Below are positions 6,608 through 8,526 of a DNA stretch of 8,526 nt, in pieces. The position numbers and the translations under genes are program-made. Each line of letters starts with the position of its first letter. Positions within the stretch are counted from its first letter, which is position 1. The DNA is from Opitutaceae bacterium. GTDB taxonomy: Bacteria; Verrucomicrobiota; Verrucomicrobiia; Opitutales; Opitutaceae. The stretch is taken from contig JAITDF010000320.1 in the NCBI GenBank assembly GCA_031282705.1, positions 1-8,526 of the forward strand, in the 5' to 3' direction. Under the pieces are notes generated by a model that had not been told where the DNA came from, made no database searches, and saw only the letters and a program-made list of their open reading frames with translations.

Positions 6608-8350
6608 ATGAGCACCATTTCCGATCCACTCTCCGACGGCGCCGCCTCCGCGGCATCGCCGCCGCCCGATTCCTCCATCGCCTTTGCCGCCGGCATCGAC
6701 CCCGCGGCCGCGCGCGAGGAAATGCTTAAAATCTATCCCGACAAAACCAAAAAGAAACGCGCGAAACAATTTCTTCTCAACGACCCGGAGAACCCGCCGC
6801 AGATCGCCGCCAACACCCGCACCATCCCCGGCATCATCACCCAGCGCGGCTGCACCTACGCCGGCTGCCGCGGCGTCGTCATCGGCCCCATGCACGATGT
6901 CCTCCACATCACGCACGGGCCCATCGGCTGCTCCTTCTATTCATGGCAGACCCGCCGCAACCTCGCCCGCCCGACGCCCGGCCAGATCAACTACCTCCAG
7001 TATTCGATGACCACCGACATGATGGAGAACGAGATCATCTTCGGCGGGGAAAAGAAGCTCGCCGCCGCCATCCGCGAGGCCTACGCCATTTTCAAACCCA
7101 AGGCCATCGCCGTTTACGCCACCTGCCCCGTCGGTCTCATCGGCGACGACATCCACACCGTCTGCCGCCTCGCCAAGGAGGAACTCGGCATCAACATCTT
7201 CGGCTTCTCTTGCGAGGGTTACAAAGGCGTCTCCCAGTCCGCCGGCCACCACATCGCCAACAACGGCGTGTTCAAGCACATGGTCGGCCTCGACGACACC
7301 CCTGACGACGCCGAGTTCCGCATCAACATGCTCGGTGAATACAACATCGGCGGCGACGCCTGGGAGATCGACTCCCTCCTGCGCAAGTGCGGCATCCACG
7401 TCACCGCCACCCTCTCCGGCGACATCTCCTACGAGCAGGTCACCCGCTGCCACACCGTCGACCTCAACATCGTCCAGTGCCACCGCTCCATCAACTACAT
7501 GGCCGACATGATGGAGAAAAAATTCGGCATCCCCTGGTTCAAGGTCAACTTCATCGGCGCCGAGACCACCGCCAAGTCGCTGCGCAAAATCGCCAGGTAT
7601 TTCGACTCGAAAAAGCTCACCGATCGCGTCGAGGAAGTCATCGCCCAGGAAATGGCCGTGCTCCGCCCGATCCGCGACGATGTCCGCTCCCGCTGCCAGG
7701 GCAAGACCGCCGCCCTCTTCGTCGGCGGCTCCCGCGCCCATCACTATCAGGACCTCTTCCGCGACATGGGCATGAAGACCATCGCCGCCGGCTACGAATT
7801 CGCCCATCGCGACGACTACGAAGGCCGCGCCGTGCTCCCCACGATCAAGATCGACGCCGACTCCCGCAACATCGAGGAAATCTCCGTCGAGGCCGATCCG
7901 CGGCGGTTCCGCGCCCGCAAGACCCCCGAGCAAAACGCCGCGCTCGAGGCCGGCGGCTTCACCTACAAGGACTACGAGGGCATGATGAAGGAGATGTCCA
8001 AAAACACCCTGGTCATCGACGACATCTCGCACCACGAGATCGAGAAACTCATCGAGATCTACAAACCCGACGTCATCGGCTCCGGCATCAAGGAAAAGTT
8101 CATCATCGAAAAACTCGGCGTCCCCTGCAAGCAGCTCCACAGCTACGACTACGGCGGGCCCTACGCCGCCTTCACCGGCGCGGCCAATTTCTACAAGGAA
8201 ATCGACCGCATGGTGAACACCAAGGTTTGGAAACTCGTCACCGCTCCCTGGAAGGGCGACCCGGCGGTTCCCGCCCGTCCCGTCCTGAAACCGAAGGACA
8301 AAACCGCCGCCGCCGAAACCGACGACGCGCCCAAGTCCTGGAAGAAATAA
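6608..8350 (+). CDS. nifD: Nitrogenase molybdenum-iron protein alpha chain NifD
   Basis: NifD forms the alpha2beta2 MoFe protein with NifK and holds FeMo-co, where N2 is reduced. Its 580 residues contain all the ligands I could place. P-cluster cysteines are C82 (RGCTYAG), C108 (GPIGCSFYSW) and C173 (YATCPVGLIGDD). FeMo-co ligands are C291 (VQCHRSINY) and H511 (LHSYDYGGPY). The active-site residues Q210 and H214 lie in GVSQSAGHH. ITHGPIGC, GSGIKEKFI and GYEFAHRDDY are also typical. It is longer than Azotobacter NifD (about 490) because of a Ser/Ala/Pro-rich N-terminus of about 25 residues and an insertion at roughly 407-455, comparable to the ~50-residue insertion known in Clostridium pasteurianum and other cluster III NifD. 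Vnf/Anf types are less likely given the overall match to NifD. The start MSTISDP has no Shine-Dalgarno; M40 (MLKIYPDK) is a less likely alternative. nifK is expected next but lies outside the window. Confidence 0.98.
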   Translation: MSTISDPLSDGAASAASPPPDSSIAFAAGIDPAAAREEMLKIYPDKTKKKRAKQFLLNDPENPPQIAANTRTIPGIITQRGCTYAGCRGVVIGPMHDVLHITHGPIGCSFYSWQTRRNLARPTPGQINYLQYSMTTDMMENEIIFGGEKKLAAAIREAYAIFKPKAIAVYATCPVGLIGDDIHTVCRLAKEELGINIFGFSCEGYKGVSQSAGHHIANNGVFKHMVGLDDTPDDAEFRINMLGEYNIGGDAWEIDSLLRKCGIHVTATLSGDISYEQVTRCHTVDLNIVQCHRSINYMADMMEKKFGIPWFKVNFIGAETTAKSLRKIARYFDSKKLTDRVEEVIAQEMAVLRPIRDDVRSRCQGKTAALFVGGSRAHHYQDLFRDMGMKTIAAGYEFAHRDDYEGRAVLPTIKIDADSRNIEEISVEADPRRFRARKTPEQNAALEAGGFTYKDYEGMMKEMSKNTLVIDDISHHEIEKLIEIYKPDVIGSGIKEKFIIEKLGVPCKQLHSYDYGGPYAAFTGAANFYKEIDRMVNTKVWKLVTAPWKGDPAVPARPVLKPKDKTAAAETDDAPKSWKK

Positions 8351-8374
8351 TGGAGCCGCGGCATCGCCGCCGCC

Positions 8375-8394
8375 GGGCGCGCGCCAGCGCGCCC
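8375..8394 (+). repeat. 8-bp GC hairpin after nifD
   Basis: GGGCGCGC (8375-8382) and GCGCGCCC (8387-8394) pair perfectly across GCCA, 25 nt after the nifD stop. No T run follows, so it is not a standard terminator. It may be an mRNA-stabilising hairpin or part of a dispersed repeat. It is followed by CCCGATTCTCAATT (8399-8412), which matches 13 of 14 bases of the nifH-nifD spacer at 6540-6553. Confidence 0.5.
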
Positions 8395-8414
8395 CTCTCC
8401 CGATTCTCAATTAT

Positions 8415-8432
8415 AACTGATGTTACGCGGCG
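8415..8432 (-). repeat. 18-nt element, inverted copy of 2283-2300
   Basis: AACTGATGTTACGCGGCG is the exact reverse complement of the element beside the repeat cluster near 2.3 kb. It lies just downstream of nifD and close to the sequence end. If it belongs to a genome-wide repeat, that could explain why the assembly stops here. Confidence 0.65.
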
Positions 8433-8455
8433 GCCAGTTTTGGCAGGGCGGTGGC

Positions 8456-8526
8456 GGCGGGGCCCCCCCCCGGCCCCCCCCGCCCACCACCGCCGGGGGG
8501 GGGGGGCAGGCCCGCCCAAAAAAACC
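8456..8526. other. Homopolymer-rich sequence, probable assembly artefact
   Basis: The last ~70 bases consist mainly of long runs of C (9 and 8), G (12) and A (7). Nothing else in the window looks like this. It is most simply read as low-quality sequence at the end of a contig. No gene or RNA should be called from it, and the absence of nifK cannot be concluded from it. Confidence 0.7.

Noticed and set aside
6941..8410. A 489-codon minus-strand frame opposite nifD
   Set aside because: It is the mirror of nifD codons, with a Val/Gly/Asp/Ala-rich translation and no recognisable domain.
8441..8456. GG-N10-GC match (TGGCAGGGCGGTGGCG) after nifD
   Set aside because: It lies in G-rich, poor-quality terminal sequence, lacks the T residues of the -12 box, and such matches arise easily in this composition.
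8351..8526. Start of nifK
   Set aside because: nifK is expected after nifD, but no frame here resembles its N-terminus, and the sequence degenerates into homopolymers. The gene may lie beyond the window.

Overview
The window looks like an end-of-contig fragment from a high-GC, probably anaerobic diazotroph. My best guess is the Verrucomicrobiota, family Opitutaceae, of the insect-gut type. This is an inference: the sequence shows a glycine-rich autotransporter-type passenger with a PATR-like motif, start codons mostly without Shine-Dalgarno sequences, and a nitrogenase of the anaerobe-associated cluster III type. No rRNA or other marker is present to settle the taxonomy.

Layout. Positions 1-1983 (minus) hold the N-terminal 661 codons of a secreted repeat-rich surface protein whose C-terminus lies off the left edge. 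Positions 1984-2510 are non-coding and unusually rich in repeats: nested direct and inverted copies of a TGCGTCAGGCCGCGA unit, a perfect 20-bp hairpin, and a terminator-like hairpin that probably ends the next gene. Three minus-strand genes follow in transcription order draG (5319-4342), draT (4329-3349) and a signal-peptide-bearing RidA/YjgF-family gene (3080-2511). Positions 5320-5643 are a divergent control region with a GG-N10-GC sigma-54-type promoter candidate facing nifH. nifH (5644-6468) and nifD (6608-8350) are on the plus strand, separated by 139 bp carrying a 15-bp inverted repeat. After nifD come a GC hairpin, an 18-nt repeat shared with the 2.3-kb region, and homopolymer runs typical of a poor assembly end. 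nifK is not reached.

How the genes work together. NifH and NifD are the Fe protein and the MoFe-protein alpha subunit, and every metal-ligand residue I could place is present. DraT ADP-ribosylates an arginine of NifH to switch nitrogenase off, and DraG removes the group to switch it on again; the target arginine is present (NifH R97). The combination is notable. In cluster II/III nitrogenase operons the PII-like genes nifI1 and nifI2 commonly sit between nifH and nifD. Here that gap holds no gene, and a complete DraT/DraG pair lies divergently beside nifH. This suggests that covalent Fe-protein switching replaces, or is added to, NifI-type control in this lineage.
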